A stretch of DNA of 35,619 bases from Clostridiales bacterium (GTDB lineage Bacteria > Bacillota > Clostridia > Christensenellales > Borkfalkiaceae). A program made the translations under genes and the position numbers. The notes beneath the pieces were generated by a model, which made no database searches, was not told the DNA's origin, and saw only the letters and a list, made by a program, of their open reading frames with translations. Location of the stretch: assembly GCA_015069285.1 (NCBI GenBank), contig SVIX01000008.1:1-35619 (forward strand). The letters run 5' to 3'. Position 1 is the first letter of the stretch. Every line of letters starts with the position of its first letter. Shown piece after piece: positions 15,605-24,037 of this stretch.

Positions 15605-15659
15605 AATCCGTCGCGGGATTTGTCTTTTTTTGCAAAAGCAAAACAAATTCTGACGGATT
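15605..15659 (-). terminator. Long hairpin downstream of the mazF-like gene
   Basis: AATCCGTC (15605-15612) pairs with GACGGATT (15652-15659), with further pairing inside (GGATTTGT/ACAAATTC, TTTTGC/GCAAAA). On the minus strand it lies 12 bp after the mazF-like stop and is followed by a T-rich tract. Confidence 0.7.
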
Positions 15660-15670
15660 ACTATAAAAAT

Positions 15671-16021
15671 TTAATTGTTGACGGGGAACCCTAAACTTAT
15701 TAAAATGGCGCGGTTGACCCGTACCATCGTGGCAGGTGGCAGTTCTCCGATGCGTTCTTTTAACCGCCGTTTATCCAGCGTACGGATTTGTTCTAAAAGT
15801 ATCACGCTTTCTTTGGCAAGCCCGAAAGAGGGCGGTAGTTCGATATGCGTAGGCAGTTTGGCTTTGTTGATTTTGCTGGTAACGGCGGCGGCGATTATCG
15901 TCGGGGAATATTTATTCCCTACGTCGTTTTGCACGACGAGGACGGGGCGGATTCCGCCCTGTTCACTACCCACGACGGGGGATAAATCGGCATAGTACAG
16001 TTCACCGCGCTTTACGTTCAT
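15671..16021 (-). CDS. ndoA: MazF/PemK-family mRNA endoribonuclease toxin (EndoA-like)
   Basis: 116 residues from the ATG at 16021, with GAGGTG upstream; longer starts lack a ribosome site. Family signatures are present: [20 protein letters not shown] at the N-terminus, [12 protein letters not shown] with the conserved Arg, AAAVTSKI with the conserved Thr, and a C-terminal [11 protein letters not shown] helix. It is closest in style to the chromosomal MazF (NdoA) of Bacillus and Clostridia, which cleaves single-stranded RNA at short motifs. The partner antitoxin is normally encoded just upstream. Here the ~190 bp upstream contain only a divergent promoter region for the next gene and no antitoxin-like ORF. 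The toxin may be controlled by an antitoxin encoded elsewhere. Confidence 0.88.
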   Translation of the reverse strand: MNVKRGELYYADLSPVVGSEQGGIRPVLVVQNDVGNKYSPTIIAAAVTSKINKAKLPTHIELPPSFGLAKESVILLEQIRTLDKRRLKERIGELPPATMVRVNRAILISLGFPVNN

Positions 16022-16150
16022 TGGCACACCTCTTTTGAAAAACGAACACCCCTTTACTATATTATATGTAAAAGGCAAGCGTTCGCGTTCCCGTATTCTC
16101 GCTTACAAGTATTTCCATACCGCTTACTTTTTATACTTCGTTTGAAATAA

Positions 16151-16179
16151 TTGACAATATTTTCCCGTTGTGTTAAAAT
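16151..16179 (+). promoter_or_regulatory. Promoter of the lipoprotein gene
   Basis: TTGACA at 16151-16156 and TAAAAT at 16174-16179, 17-bp spacer; GGAGG follows before the start at 16212. Confidence 0.85.
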
Positions 16180-16211
16180 ATGTATAGAAACTTATTTATG
16201 GAGGAAACAGT

Positions 16212-17717
16212 ATGAAGAAAAAGTTATTATCAATATTTTCACTTACCTTGGCGTTGGCGTTTACGCTCGGCGCAACGGGCTGTGATTTTTTTGATATCGA
16301 CAACGACGGTAGTAGTAACGACAGCGGGGACAGTAGCAGTAGCTCAAGCTCTACGCCCGGCGCAACGCCCACTTCGGACGAGGAGATTTTTACGGCTGTA
16401 AAAGAGGCGGTTTTTGCGTCTATGGCGTACGACGGCGCGTATACGCTTACGCGTGAACAAACGCAAACGATGAACGGGCAAACGATGTCGGCGGTAGGCG
16501 TTTATTCCGCAGACCCTGCCACCAAACGCGCGGGCTTTAGAGGAGCGGACCCGTATGACGATGGTTACGTCGGTAAAGTTTTCGAAAAAGATAGCGAATA
16601 TTATTATTTTTACCAAACTTCTCCTAGCAATCCCAGCTCATCGTCTAGTGAGTTCGTAGAGTATTACGCGATTACGGAAAGAGAAGCAATGGAGTACGTG
16701 ATAGATGAAATGCCGAACGAGAATCTTGATGGCACGACGGCGTTTACGCTTGCGGAGAATTTTGCGTCCGTTCAAAGCGCGTACGATACCGTAGCGACGG
16801 CGTCTTTGGCGCAGTTACAAGAAGAATACCCCACGATGCAAGGGGGCGCGGAAGTGTCCGTGGAACAAACGGACGGAGTATCCGTTTTGCAGGTATCGTT
16901 GAACTCGTCGATTACGGGGGAGGAAGCCCGAGATATGACGACGACTTATCGTTTTTCCGCAAAGGATGGAAAAATCGTTGGAATAGAAATGAAGGCGGAA
17001 GGGACGTTTGTCGACACGGAAGGTCACTACGGAGAAGAGGGAGAAGAAGTTTCGATAGAATCGTTGATTTCCTTTGCTTACGAATATTCCTTTGACCAAG
17101 AATTATTCGATTCCATTACCCCTTGCGAGCCTTCGGAGGAAGAAAGTAACGAAAGCGTGAGCATTGATTTCCACGTGGCGGGACAGTTCTATATGCACGG
17201 CTATGCCGGTAACATAGAAGGTCGTACGGCGGAAGAGCTTTTCGATAATGCGCTCCGCGATGCGTTTGCTTATCAATGGGAGGACGGTTCGTATTCCTTT
17301 GATAAATGGTACTTGGACGAGGCTTGTACGCAAGAGTTTGTTTTGAGCGAATATACGGCGGAGGAGTTGGCTGAAATTGAAGATTTGTACGCAAAAACGG
17401 TGACGATTTCCGACGGATACGCTTTGGTTGCGGAGGACTACGTTGAGGAAAATAAACAATCCCTTGCCTATCAAATCGTAGAGGGTACGGGTATGTCGTT
17501 TGGAGGCAAGAGTAATATGAAACATGAGCCCCGTATGATTCCTGCGGGTAACTCCGTAAGCTATTCGATGGAAGGATACGACGAATTGCGCGTCAACGGC
17601 GAATCGACTACCGAAACGACTTGGACTTGCGAAAGCGGTAAGGTGTATTTCGTGGAGAGAGTAAGATATTATAAAGACGAAGACTTTAATTTATTTGAAG
17701 TATTTTTAGAAATCTAA
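16212..17717 (+). CDS. Secreted lipoprotein of unknown function
   Basis: 501 residues. The N-terminus is a lipoprotein signal peptide (MKKKLLSIF to LGATGC, Cys ~24), followed by an Asp/Ser-rich flexible linker of about 25 residues. The main body (about 50-300) is a soluble beta-rich region with no family I recognise; the pattern of aromatic and Thr residues resembles the LolA/LppX-like or DUF-type lipoproteins of Clostridia, but this is a weak impression. The segment SFDKWYLDEACTQEF resembles half of a Listeria-Bacteroides repeat. The protein should be anchored on the outer face of the membrane. Own promoter and bidirectional terminator make it a single-gene unit. Confidence 0.75.
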   Translation: MKKKLLSIFSLTLALAFTLGATGCDFFDIDNDGSSNDSGDSSSSSSSTPGATPTSDEEIFTAVKEAVFASMAYDGAYTLTREQTQTMNGQTMSAVGVYSADPATKRAGFRGADPYDDGYVGKVFEKDSEYYYFYQTSPSNPSSSSSEFVEYYAITEREAMEYVIDEMPNENLDGTTAFTLAENFASVQSAYDTVATASLAQLQEEYPTMQGGAEVSVEQTDGVSVLQVSLNSSITGEEARDMTTTYRFSAKDGKIVGIEMKAEGTFVDTEGHYGEEGEEVSIESLISFAYEYSFDQELFDSITPCEPSEEESNESVSIDFHVAGQFYMHGYAGNIEGRTAEELFDNALRDAFAYQWEDGSYSFDKWYLDEACTQEFVLSEYTAEELAEIEDLYAKTVTISDGYALVAEDYVEENKQSLAYQIVEGTGMSFGGKSNMKHEPRMIPAGNSVSYSMEGYDELRVNGESTTETTWTCESGKVYFVERVRYYKDEDFNLFEVFLEI

Positions 17718-17732
17718 AACTTTTGAACAAGA

Positions 17733-17762
17733 AAAACGGCGTTCCGAGCGGAACGCCGTTTT
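17733..17762. terminator. Bidirectional terminator between the lipoprotein gene and pgi
   Basis: 13-bp perfect stem AAAACGGCGTTCC (17733-17745) with 17750-17762 and a GAGC loop; A/T runs on both sides serve the two convergent genes. Confidence 0.92.
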
Positions 17763-17778
17763 GATATACCGTTTAGGG

Positions 17779-19212
17779 TTAGATAATACAAGCAGGGTCT
17801 TTTGCAGGAAGGGAATCGAGTTCCTTTTTCTTTTCCGAATAGCCTGCTTTGCCGAGTAAAGCAAAGGTTGCTTTTTTGCCCTCTTCCACGCCCGGTTGGT
17901 TGAAGGTGTTAATGTTGAGCATTGCGCCTGCGTACGCCGTTTGCAGTTCGAAGAGGAACAAAAGCTGACCTAAGGTGAACGCGTTGAGTTCGGGGAGTAA
18001 AATGGTATAATTCATTCTGCCCGCTTTGGTGAGCGCGTACGCCGTTGCCGCGTTTTCCGCTTGGATGAGTTCTTCCATCGTATGTCCGCCGAGGAAGGAA
18101 ACGTCGGGGATATTTTCGCAACCGTGGGGGATAGGCATTTCACAGCCGTATTTTTCAAGCGATAAGAAGGTAACGACTTTATCGAACGGACCTTCGGTGT
18201 AAAGTTGTACTTGCGAGTGTTGGTCGGTAACGCCGAGCGATTTTACGGGCGTTTGACCTACGTTGCAGGGTTTTCCGTCCAAGGTAACGTTTTTGCCGAG
18301 CGATTCCGCCCAAAGTTGGCAATACCAATCGGCGATATATTTTAAGTTATCCGAATAAGGCATCATAACGCCCACGTTTTTACCCTCTTCCATCGCCGCG
18401 ATTTGCAGTACCGCGCACATAAGCGCAGGGTTTTTGCGCATAGAGGGTTGACGGCAAAGATAATCCATATATCCCGCGCCTGCAAGCAAGCCTTTAATAT
18501 CGATACCGAGTACCGCCGCGGGCAACAAACCTACGGGGCAAAGTTGAGAGAATCTACCGCCTACGCCGTCGGGAAGTATATAGCTTTTAATTCCGCCCAC
18601 TTCGTCGGAAATCTTTTTCAAATTGCCTTTATTTGCGTCCGTCGTAAAGATAACGTTTTCTTTTACGTCTACGCCCGCCTTTTTTAATAAGTCGAGAATA
18701 ATCAAATATTGCGTCATCGTTTCGCTTGTTGCGCCCGATTTGGAAATAACGTTAAAACACGTTTTCGCGGGGTCGATAACGTCGAGCAAGTCCCGCATTC
18801 TCACGGGGTCAACGTTGTCTTCCACGTAGAACTTAGGGCCTTTGCGTTTGGAACGGGGTAAGTCGTTATAATGTAAATGGCAAAGAGCGTTAAACGCCAT
18901 AATAGGACCAAGCGCGCTACCGCCGATGCCGAGCACGACGAAGTATTGGAATTTATTGCGGATTGCTTTTGCCGTTTGTAAAATATCCGCAACGATTGCG
19001 TCTTGGTTGTAAGGGAGTTCCGTCCAACCCATATACAGCTCGTCTTTACCGCGGTTTTCTTTCACGTAGCGGAACGCTTGGTTTGCGCGAGAGGAATAGG
19101 AGGCGAGTTTTTTCGCCGAAAAGCCTTTGTCGCCCAAGAAGGTGTCCGTCATATTGTTAAAATCTAATTTTACACGCATAGAATTGCGCCATTCTCTTGT
19201 TTTGTAAGTCAT
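17779..19212 (-). CDS. pgi: Glucose-6-phosphate isomerase
   Basis: 477 residues. Glycolytic and gluconeogenic enzyme converting glucose-6-phosphate and fructose-6-phosphate. Signatures: GIGGSALGPIMA, VISKSGATSETMTQ (phosphate-binding SIS fold), FTTDANKGN, DQHSQVQLYTEGPFDK, and the C-terminal LFELQTAYAGAMLNINTFNQ segment. The start at 19212 has AAGGAG upstream and is preceded by a consensus promoter. The gene appears complete and of normal length for the short Gram-positive enzymes. It ends at the bidirectional terminator. It is not in an operon with other sugar genes here. Confidence 0.95.
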   Translation of the reverse strand: MTYKTREWRNSMRVKLDFNNMTDTFLGDKGFSAKKLASYSSRANQAFRYVKENRGKDELYMGWTELPYNQDAIVADILQTAKAIRNKFQYFVVLGIGGSALGPIMAFNALCHLHYNDLPRSKRKGPKFYVEDNVDPVRMRDLLDVIDPAKTCFNVISKSGATSETMTQYLIILDLLKKAGVDVKENVIFTTDANKGNLKKISDEVGGIKSYILPDGVGGRFSQLCPVGLLPAAVLGIDIKGLLAGAGYMDYLCRQPSMRKNPALMCAVLQIAAMEEGKNVGVMMPYSDNLKYIADWYCQLWAESLGKNVTLDGKPCNVGQTPVKSLGVTDQHSQVQLYTEGPFDKVVTFLSLEKYGCEMPIPHGCENIPDVSFLGGHTMEELIQAENAATAYALTKAGRMNYTILLPELNAFTLGQLLFLFELQTAYAGAMLNINTFNQPGVEEGKKATFALLGKAGYSEKKKELDSLPAKDPACII

Positions 19213-19245
19213 AAAAATTCTCCTTGCTTTTTTGTTTGCCTTTCT

Positions 19246-19274
19246 ATTTTACACTTAAATAAAAATAATGTCAA
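19246..19274 (-). promoter_or_regulatory. Promoter of pgi
   Basis: On the minus strand TTGACA (19274-19269) and TAAAAT (19251-19246), 17-bp spacer. Confidence 0.85.
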
Positions 19275-19281
19275 GAAATGA

Positions 19282-19299
19282 AATAGGCAAAAGCCTATT
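19282..19299 (-). terminator. Small terminator overlapping the end of the spoVB-like gene
   Basis: AATAGGC (19282-19288) pairs with GCCTATT (19293-19299) around a 4-nt loop. It overlaps the stop codon, and only a short T-run follows, so it is a weak candidate. Confidence 0.45.
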
Positions 19300-20845
19300 T
19301 TTTCCTTTGTTTTTTTTGTCGAGGGAGGCGAATTACGCCGAGTGCGAGCCAAAGGGTGGCGGTTATAAGTCCTACGGCAAGACCTGTCAACGCGACGGAG
19401 AAGAACGCGCCGAAAACGCGTTTTAAAAGTTGGAGCAGTAAATCCCCGAAAAGGGATAACGGTAACACGCAAAGCGTGGCTTTAAAAAGTGCCGAAAACG
19501 CTTGTTTTTTTGCCGTTTTATAAAAATTCGGGCATTTTTTGCCAAGCAAAACGAGGTTGCAAATACCGCTTAGAGTAAAACTTGCGCCCAAGCCCACGAC
19601 GTATGCGTACGCGCCGATGAGCGCGGGTAAAAGCAAAATACAAACGAGCATTACCGCCGAGCCGAGCGCGTAAAAAAGGAAGGTTTGTTTTTCAAAACCC
19701 ATTGAGTTGAGCATACCCGTTGAAATCATTCCAAGACTCATAGGAAGAAGGACGATACAGCCTTTTTTGATAAATTCGCCCGCTAACGGATTGGAAAAGG
19801 CGAGCAGTCCTAAATCGTTTCCAAGCGCGTAAAACAACGGGAGCAAAAACAGGGCGACGAGGAACGCTACGGATAGACCGCGGGCGAGATTGTTATACAA
19901 ACGGGTTTGATTTTTTCTATAAAAATCTTCCGAAAGTTCGGGGACGAGAACCAAAGAAAGCGACCCGATAATCGTCGAGGGGATAAATAAAACGGGTAAC
20001 GCCATACCCGATACGACGCCGAAAAGCGTAAGCGTGTCCGATTCGCTTAAACCTGAGCGAATGAGCATAGCAGGGAGCAAAACGGCGACGGCGGAATTGA
20101 CGAGCGTTCCGCCGACGCGGACGGAGGTGATAGGGAGGGCGGAAGTAAAAAGGGATTTCAAACGGCGTTTAGGCGAGGCGAGTTTTCCTCCGCCTAAGAA
20201 AAAACAAAGCGCGGAGGCGGAAAAGGAGAAAAGATAGGAAATTACCACCGCCCAACCCGCGAGAAGGACTCCGTTTTCTACGGAAGTTGCGTTTTGCAGG
20301 AGAAGAACGCCGACGATTACCATTATCGCCTCTTCGGAAATTTCTAAAACGGAGGGGAGCAAAAAGCGTTTATTCCCCCAAAAACTTCCCCGTAGTATCG
20401 CGTAGAGCGAGGAAAATACCAATCCGATAAGCAGTATACGGAAGACGCGTAACGCGCGCGCGTCGGGGAATAAAAAAGAAAGGGTTTTAGGAAATGCGCC
20501 TAAAATCAAGGAAACGGGCAGGGTGAGAAGAAGGGATAAAAACAGTCCCGAACTTACGGCACGCCGTTCGTTGTACGGATTATTTTCCGCTTTGCTTTGG
20601 GAAATGAAACGGGAAACGGTAATAGGGATACCGCCCGTTCCAACGGTAAGAAAAACGGAAAAAACGGACAGCGCAACTTGATATAAGCCCAACCCCTCCG
20701 CGCCTAAAAGTCTGGAAAGGACGACGCGGTATAAAAAGCCCAAACCGCGTTCGGCGATAGACAGAGCGGTGACGATAGAGGCTGTTGCGAATATGTTAGA
20801 GCGTAATTTTCTTTGTCGGGGATTGCATTTTAAAGTTTTTTTCAT
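19295..20845 (-). CDS. spoVB: SpoVB-like polysaccharide flippase (MOP superfamily)
   Basis: 516 residues with about 14 hydrophobic membrane segments, the size and architecture of SpoVB/MurJ-type lipid-linked oligosaccharide exporters. The N-terminal region (SIVTALSIAERGLGFLYRVVLSRLLGAEGLGLYQV) is characteristic of SpoVB and related YtgP/YkvU proteins. In Bacillus, SpoVB is needed for spore cortex formation. The neighbouring divergent LysM and coat-like genes support a sporulation role. Other MOP proteins with this fold export teichoic or capsular units, so the assignment to SpoVB proper is likely but not certain. The ATG at 20845 has no strong ribosome site. Confidence 0.8.
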   Translation of the reverse strand: MKKTLKCNPRQRKLRSNIFATASIVTALSIAERGLGFLYRVVLSRLLGAEGLGLYQVALSVFSVFLTVGTGGIPITVSRFISQSKAENNPYNERRAVSSGLFLSLLLTLPVSLILGAFPKTLSFLFPDARALRVFRILLIGLVFSSLYAILRGSFWGNKRFLLPSVLEISEEAIMVIVGVLLLQNATSVENGVLLAGWAVVISYLFSFSASALCFFLGGGKLASPKRRLKSLFTSALPITSVRVGGTLVNSAVAVLLPAMLIRSGLSESDTLTLFGVVSGMALPVLFIPSTIIGSLSLVLVPELSEDFYRKNQTRLYNNLARGLSVAFLVALFLLPLFYALGNDLGLLAFSNPLAGEFIKKGCIVLLPMSLGMISTGMLNSMGFEKQTFLFYALGSAVMLVCILLLPALIGAYAYVVGLGASFTLSGICNLVLLGKKCPNFYKTAKKQAFSALFKATLCVLPLSLFGDLLLQLLKRVFGAFFSVALTGLAVGLITATLWLALGVIRLPRQKKQRKK

Positions 20846-20894
20846 AGTATTATTGTACGAGCCTTCCCCTTTTGATATGACTTAAAAACGGCAG

Positions 20895-20923
20895 GCATAT
20901 CTTTTCGGTTAAGCGCATATACT
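20895..20923 (+). promoter_or_regulatory. Possible sigma-E-type (mother-cell) promoter of the LysM gene
   Basis: GCATATC (20895-20901) and CATATACT (20916-20923) with a 14-bp spacer resemble the Bacillus sigma-E consensus. The -10 ends only 5 bp before the ATG at 20929, implying a leaderless mRNA if correct. Confidence 0.4.
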
Positions 20924-20928
20924 ATCGT

Positions 20929-21210
20929 ATGCTAACAATAAAAAAAACGAAGTATTATAAGGTCAAAAACGGACAAAGTTTATCGGACGTGGCAAGGGCG
21001 TTTTGCGTTTCCGCGCGCGTGTTGGCGAAAGCGAACGGATTAAGCGAAGAACTGCAAAAGGGGCAAATTTTGCGTATCCCCGAAAGTGCGGGGAACGCGT
21101 ATACGGCTACGGCTACGGATACGCCTGCGTTGCTTTGCGGTAGCGGTGAAAAATTTATCGAGAAAAACGGCGGAGCGTATTTGTACCCCGGTATGCGCGT
21201 GATTTTATGA
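20929..21210 (+). CDS. LysM-domain protein, probably spore-associated
   Basis: 93 residues. One LysM domain occupies the first ~50 residues (YYKVKNGQSLSDVARAFCVS, then LAKANGLS and GQILRIP). LysM binds N-acetylglucosamine-containing glycans such as peptidoglycan or cortex. A Thr/Ala-rich link and a short C-terminal segment (EKNGGAYLYPGMRVIL) follow. No signal peptide or membrane helix is present, which fits a protein made in the mother cell and targeted to the spore surface. The start is the first ATG in an open frame beginning at 20881; no Shine-Dalgarno is visible. It is divergent from the spoVB-like gene and followed immediately by a remnant MITE. Confidence 0.7.
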   Translation: MLTIKKTKYYKVKNGQSLSDVARAFCVSARVLAKANGLSEELQKGQILRIPESAGNAYTATATDTPALLCGSGEKFIEKNGGAYLYPGMRVIL

Positions 21211-21212
21211 AA

Positions 21213-21260
21213 AGGCTCTAATAGATTTTTGTTAATCAACCGTTCTTCGTGGCATAGCCT
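21213..21260. repeat. Remnant MITE-like element, copy 3 (48 bp)
   Basis: AGGCTCT at the left and GTTAATCAACCGTTC...GGCATAGCCT at the right match the ends of the longer copies at 23710 and 28074; the interior is deleted. Confidence 0.75.
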
Positions 21261-21293
21261 ATAAAAATAATTCACTTTTTTTCACAAAGCGCG

Positions 21294-21302
21294 CATACGA
21301 TA
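21294..21302 (+). promoter_or_regulatory. Possible sigma-K-type -10 element of the coat-like gene
   Basis: CATACGATA fits the sigma-K -10 pattern CATANNNTA; an AC pair lies 18 bp upstream. TATAAT overlaps at 21301-21306, but no sigma-A -35 is at a suitable distance. Confidence 0.35.
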
Positions 21303-21398
21303 TAATAAGTAACGATTATGCGAAAAACCGAAAAAATGCCGTGGCTTGCGCTCGCCACGGGTAGTTCTTCGGGAATCTTCGTAAACAGGAGGTATACG

Positions 21399-22064
21399 AT
21401 GTCCTTTTATTCCAATTTTCAATCGGATAAATGCCCTTGTCAAATTACGGGCAACCCGATGAACGGGTTGACGGAAAAGGTATGTATTCAAGCGGAAAAG
21501 ATTTTTGACGCGGCGATTAAACAAACGCAGTTGGAGTCTTATTCGTTGACGCTTACCGATATTTCCGTTGAAACTCCTACATATCCTTTAACCTTCGTCA
21601 GCGCGCGTTCGACGGCGTCCGAGGCGACTGTGACCAATCTTAATATCGAACGGCAAGTAGATAAACGATGCGCAAGGGTGCAAGCAACCGTTTCCGTGCC
21701 GTTGGAGGTATTGTTTACTGACGCAACGGGCGTGGAGGGTAGCGCAACGGCTACGGTTTCCTTCAATCAAGACTTGTTGTTGTCCGTACCGTCGCCCTCG
21801 ATTATGCCTTTTTCTGTGCGCGCGTTCGTGAGCGCTGTTGCGCCCGACGGTACGTATAACCCCGATACGCAAGGGTTTACCGTGTCCGTTTGCGCGACGG
21901 TAATCATCAAAATTTCTATGCCCGTGGAATTGCTCGTACCTACGTACGGGTATTGCGCAATTCCGCCTGCGCAGGAATACTCGCAAGAGGTTTGCGCCGG
22001 ATTTTTCGAGTTGCCTTTATATCCGCAGGGCAGGAGCGGTTGCCCTACGGGCGGAAAGTGCTAA
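21399..22064 (+). CDS. Conserved clostridial protein, probable spore coat/exosporium component
   Basis: 221 residues from the ATG at 21399 with AGGAGG upstream; an earlier frame start at 21318 lacks one. The N-terminus is Cys-rich (SDKCPCQITGNPMNGLTEKV), followed by KVCIQAEKIFDAAIKQTQLE, a pattern I associate with an uncharacterised protein family widespread in spore-forming Clostridia. The rest is beta-rich with two similar halves: VQATVSVPLEVLFTDATGVE and SVCATVIIKISMPVELLVPT. It ends with YCAIPPAQEYSQEVC and a Cys/Gly tail. There is no signal peptide. Location next to LysM and spoVB-like genes, and a sporulation-like -10, support a spore-surface role; this is inference. Confidence 0.65.
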   Translation: MSFYSNFQSDKCPCQITGNPMNGLTEKVCIQAEKIFDAAIKQTQLESYSLTLTDISVETPTYPLTFVSARSTASEATVTNLNIERQVDKRCARVQATVSVPLEVLFTDATGVEGSATATVSFNQDLLLSVPSPSIMPFSVRAFVSAVAPDGTYNPDTQGFTVSVCATVIIKISMPVELLVPTYGYCAIPPAQEYSQEVCAGFFELPLYPQGRSGCPTGGKC

Positions 22065-22081
22065 CCGAAAACAAAGCGCGA

Positions 22082-22116
22082 AAAACGGCTACGGAATTTT
22101 CCGTAGCCGTTTTTAT
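22082..22116. terminator. Bidirectional terminator between the coat-like gene and the DUF1846 gene
   Basis: AAAACGGCTACGG (22082-22094) pairs with CCGTAGCCGTTTT (22101-22113), with T-runs on both strands. Confidence 0.92.
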
Positions 22117-22122
22117 ATAAGT

Positions 22123-23604
22123 TTAGTCTTGACAAGAGGTAGTTTGCCGTTGCGGTTCGCAAGTGACGTGCATACCCAGCGTTTTAAAGGTCTTTTCGTC
22201 TACGTGCGAAAGAATTACCGTGGAATGAATTTCGCAATTTTTCAGTTTGTCTAATTGTTGCATCGCAAGTTTTGCCATCGGGTCGGTGACGGCGCAAATA
22301 GCAAGCGCCATTAAAATTTCGTCCGTGTGTAATCTTGGATTGAACGACCCCATATGCTTGACTTTCAAGCGTTGTATGGGTTCGATAATCGTGGGGGAAA
22401 TAAGTTCGATTTTGTCGTCGATACCGCCCAAAGCCTTTAACGCGTTCAGCATACACGCGGCGCTTGCGCCGAGCAATTCGCCCGTTTTTCCCGTTACGAT
22501 TCGACCGTCGTTCAGCTCTATCGCTACGGCAGGGTTGCCTGTTTGTTCCTCCTTTTCCAAAGCGTACGCAACGGGTTTTCTATCCGCGACGCTTACGCCC
22601 GCTTTGCGCATTAAAAGTTCGATTTTCGCAACCACGTCTTTGCCGATTCTGCCCTTTCTCGCGTCGCAAAGGGAAGCGTAATAACGGCGGATAATTTCGG
22701 CGTTAGAGGCTTTTTTGCAAGCCTCGTCATCCACGATACAGTTGCCCGCCATATTCACGCCCATATCCGTAGGGGATTTATAGGGGGAATAGCCGAGGAT
22801 TTTTTGAAGCATAGCCGATACGACGGGGAAAATTTCCACGTCGCGGTTGTAATTGACGGCAAGCGTTTGGTAAGCGTCTAAATGATAGGGGTCTATCATA
22901 TTCACGTCGTTCAAATCGGCGGTTGCCGCCTCGTACGCTAAGTTGACGGGGTGGGATAAGGGTAAGTTCCAAACGGGGAAAGTTTCGTATTTTGCGTAGC
23001 CCGCCTTAATTCCGCGTAAATTTTCGTGATAGAGCTGAGAAAGGCAGGTCGCCATTTTACCGCTACCAGGCCCCGGCGCGGTTACTACCACTAAGCGACG
23101 GGAGGTGGGAACGTATTCGTTTTTGCCGTACCCTTCTTCGCTTACGATTTTTTGAACGTCGGAAGGGTAACCTTCAATCGCGTAATGCTTATACACGTTA
23201 ATACCGAGGTTATTCAAGCGCTTAATAAAACCGTCTACGCTCGGTTGCGGGGAATACATCGTCATTACGACGCTTCCGACGAACAACCCTTTGCTTTTAA
23301 AAACGTCGATTAAACGGATAACGTCCGCGTCGTAAGTAATACCCAAATCGCTACGGTATTTGTTTTTGATGATATCGTTCGCGCTGATAACGACGAGAAT
23401 TTCCGCTACGTCTTTGAGTTTTAATAACATTTTAATTTTGCTGTCCGGTTCAAAACCGGGCAAAACGCGCGAGGCGTGGTAATCGTCGAATAACTTACCG
23501 CCGAATTCCAGGTAGAGCTTGTCCCCGAACGCATTGATACGTTCCTCGATTTTTTCCGATTGCATAGACAAATATTTTTTATTGTCAAAGCCTGTTTTTA
23601 TCAT
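22123..23604 (-). CDS. DUF1846 family protein
   Basis: 493 residues, matching the DUF1846 family, conserved in Firmicutes and of unknown function, with a solved structural-genomics fold. Recognisable blocks: IKTGFDNKKYL at the N-terminus, EFGGKLFDDYHASRVLPGF, DIIKNKYRSDLGITYD, VTAPGPGSGKMATCLSQLYH (a P-loop-like Gly-rich segment), SPTDMGVNMAGNCIVDD, and PRLHTDEILMALAICAVTDP. The pattern suggests a nucleotide-binding cytosolic protein, but no reaction is established. The ATG at 23604 has GAGGCG upstream and a TTGACT-17-TACAAT promoter. It is a single-gene unit ending at a bidirectional terminator. Confidence 0.88.
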   Translation of the reverse strand: MIKTGFDNKKYLSMQSEKIEERINAFGDKLYLEFGGKLFDDYHASRVLPGFEPDSKIKMLLKLKDVAEILVVISANDIIKNKYRSDLGITYDADVIRLIDVFKSKGLFVGSVVMTMYSPQPSVDGFIKRLNNLGINVYKHYAIEGYPSDVQKIVSEEGYGKNEYVPTSRRLVVVTAPGPGSGKMATCLSQLYHENLRGIKAGYAKYETFPVWNLPLSHPVNLAYEAATADLNDVNMIDPYHLDAYQTLAVNYNRDVEIFPVVSAMLQKILGYSPYKSPTDMGVNMAGNCIVDDEACKKASNAEIIRRYYASLCDARKGRIGKDVVAKIELLMRKAGVSVADRKPVAYALEKEEQTGNPAVAIELNDGRIVTGKTGELLGASAACMLNALKALGGIDDKIELISPTIIEPIQRLKVKHMGSFNPRLHTDEILMALAICAVTDPMAKLAMQQLDKLKNCEIHSTVILSHVDEKTFKTLGMHVTCEPQRQTTSCQD

Positions 23605-23634
23605 AAGTACGCCTCGTAAAAGTAATATATGTAT

Positions 23635-23663
23635 ATTGTATCAAAACGGCAAGAAAAAGTCAA
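23635..23663 (-). promoter_or_regulatory. Promoter of the DUF1846 gene
   Basis: On the minus strand TTGACT (23663-23658) and TACAAT (23640-23635), 17-bp spacer. Confidence 0.8.
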
Positions 23664-23709
23664 ACTCTTAACGCCGTAAAAAACGCGCGAACGCAGAAAT
23701 ATTTTTTTT

Positions 23710-23994
23710 AGGCTCTGTCACGTCACTTGGTTGATTTTTTACGGAAAAATCCTACGGAATACTGCGTATTTTGCTCGCTTTCGTACAAGTTAAGTACGCG
23801 CGCTCACAAAATACTTGTCTTTCTTGCATTTTTCTCGTAAAACGCAAAAATCCTACGAAATGCTTCGTATTTTGCTCGCTTTCGTACAAGTCAAGTACGC
23901 GCGCTCACAAAATATTTGTCTTTCTTGCATTTTTCTCGTAAAAAAACACAAAAAAAGATTTTTTGTTAATCAACCATTCTCTGTGACATAGCCT
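23710..23994. repeat. MITE-like element, copy 1 (285 bp) with internal duplication
   Basis: Left end AGGCTCTGTCACGTCACT plus TGGTTGAT and right end ATCAACCATTCTCTGTGACA plus TAGCCT form ~26-bp imperfect terminal inverted repeats. A ~98-bp internal unit (AAAATCCTACG to TTTTTCTCGTAAAA) is present twice in tandem with few differences. No ORF is inside. Confidence 0.8.
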
Positions 23995-24003
23995 TTTTTT
24001 AAA

Positions 24004-24029
24004 CGAAAAAACCGCCTTTGCAGACGGTT
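24004..24029 (-). terminator. Terminator of the NUDIX gene
   Basis: AACCG (24010-24014) pairs with CGGTT (24025-24029), extended by partial pairing; on the minus strand a T-run follows, just after the stop at 24038. Confidence 0.75.
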
Positions 24030-24037
24030 CTTTTCGT

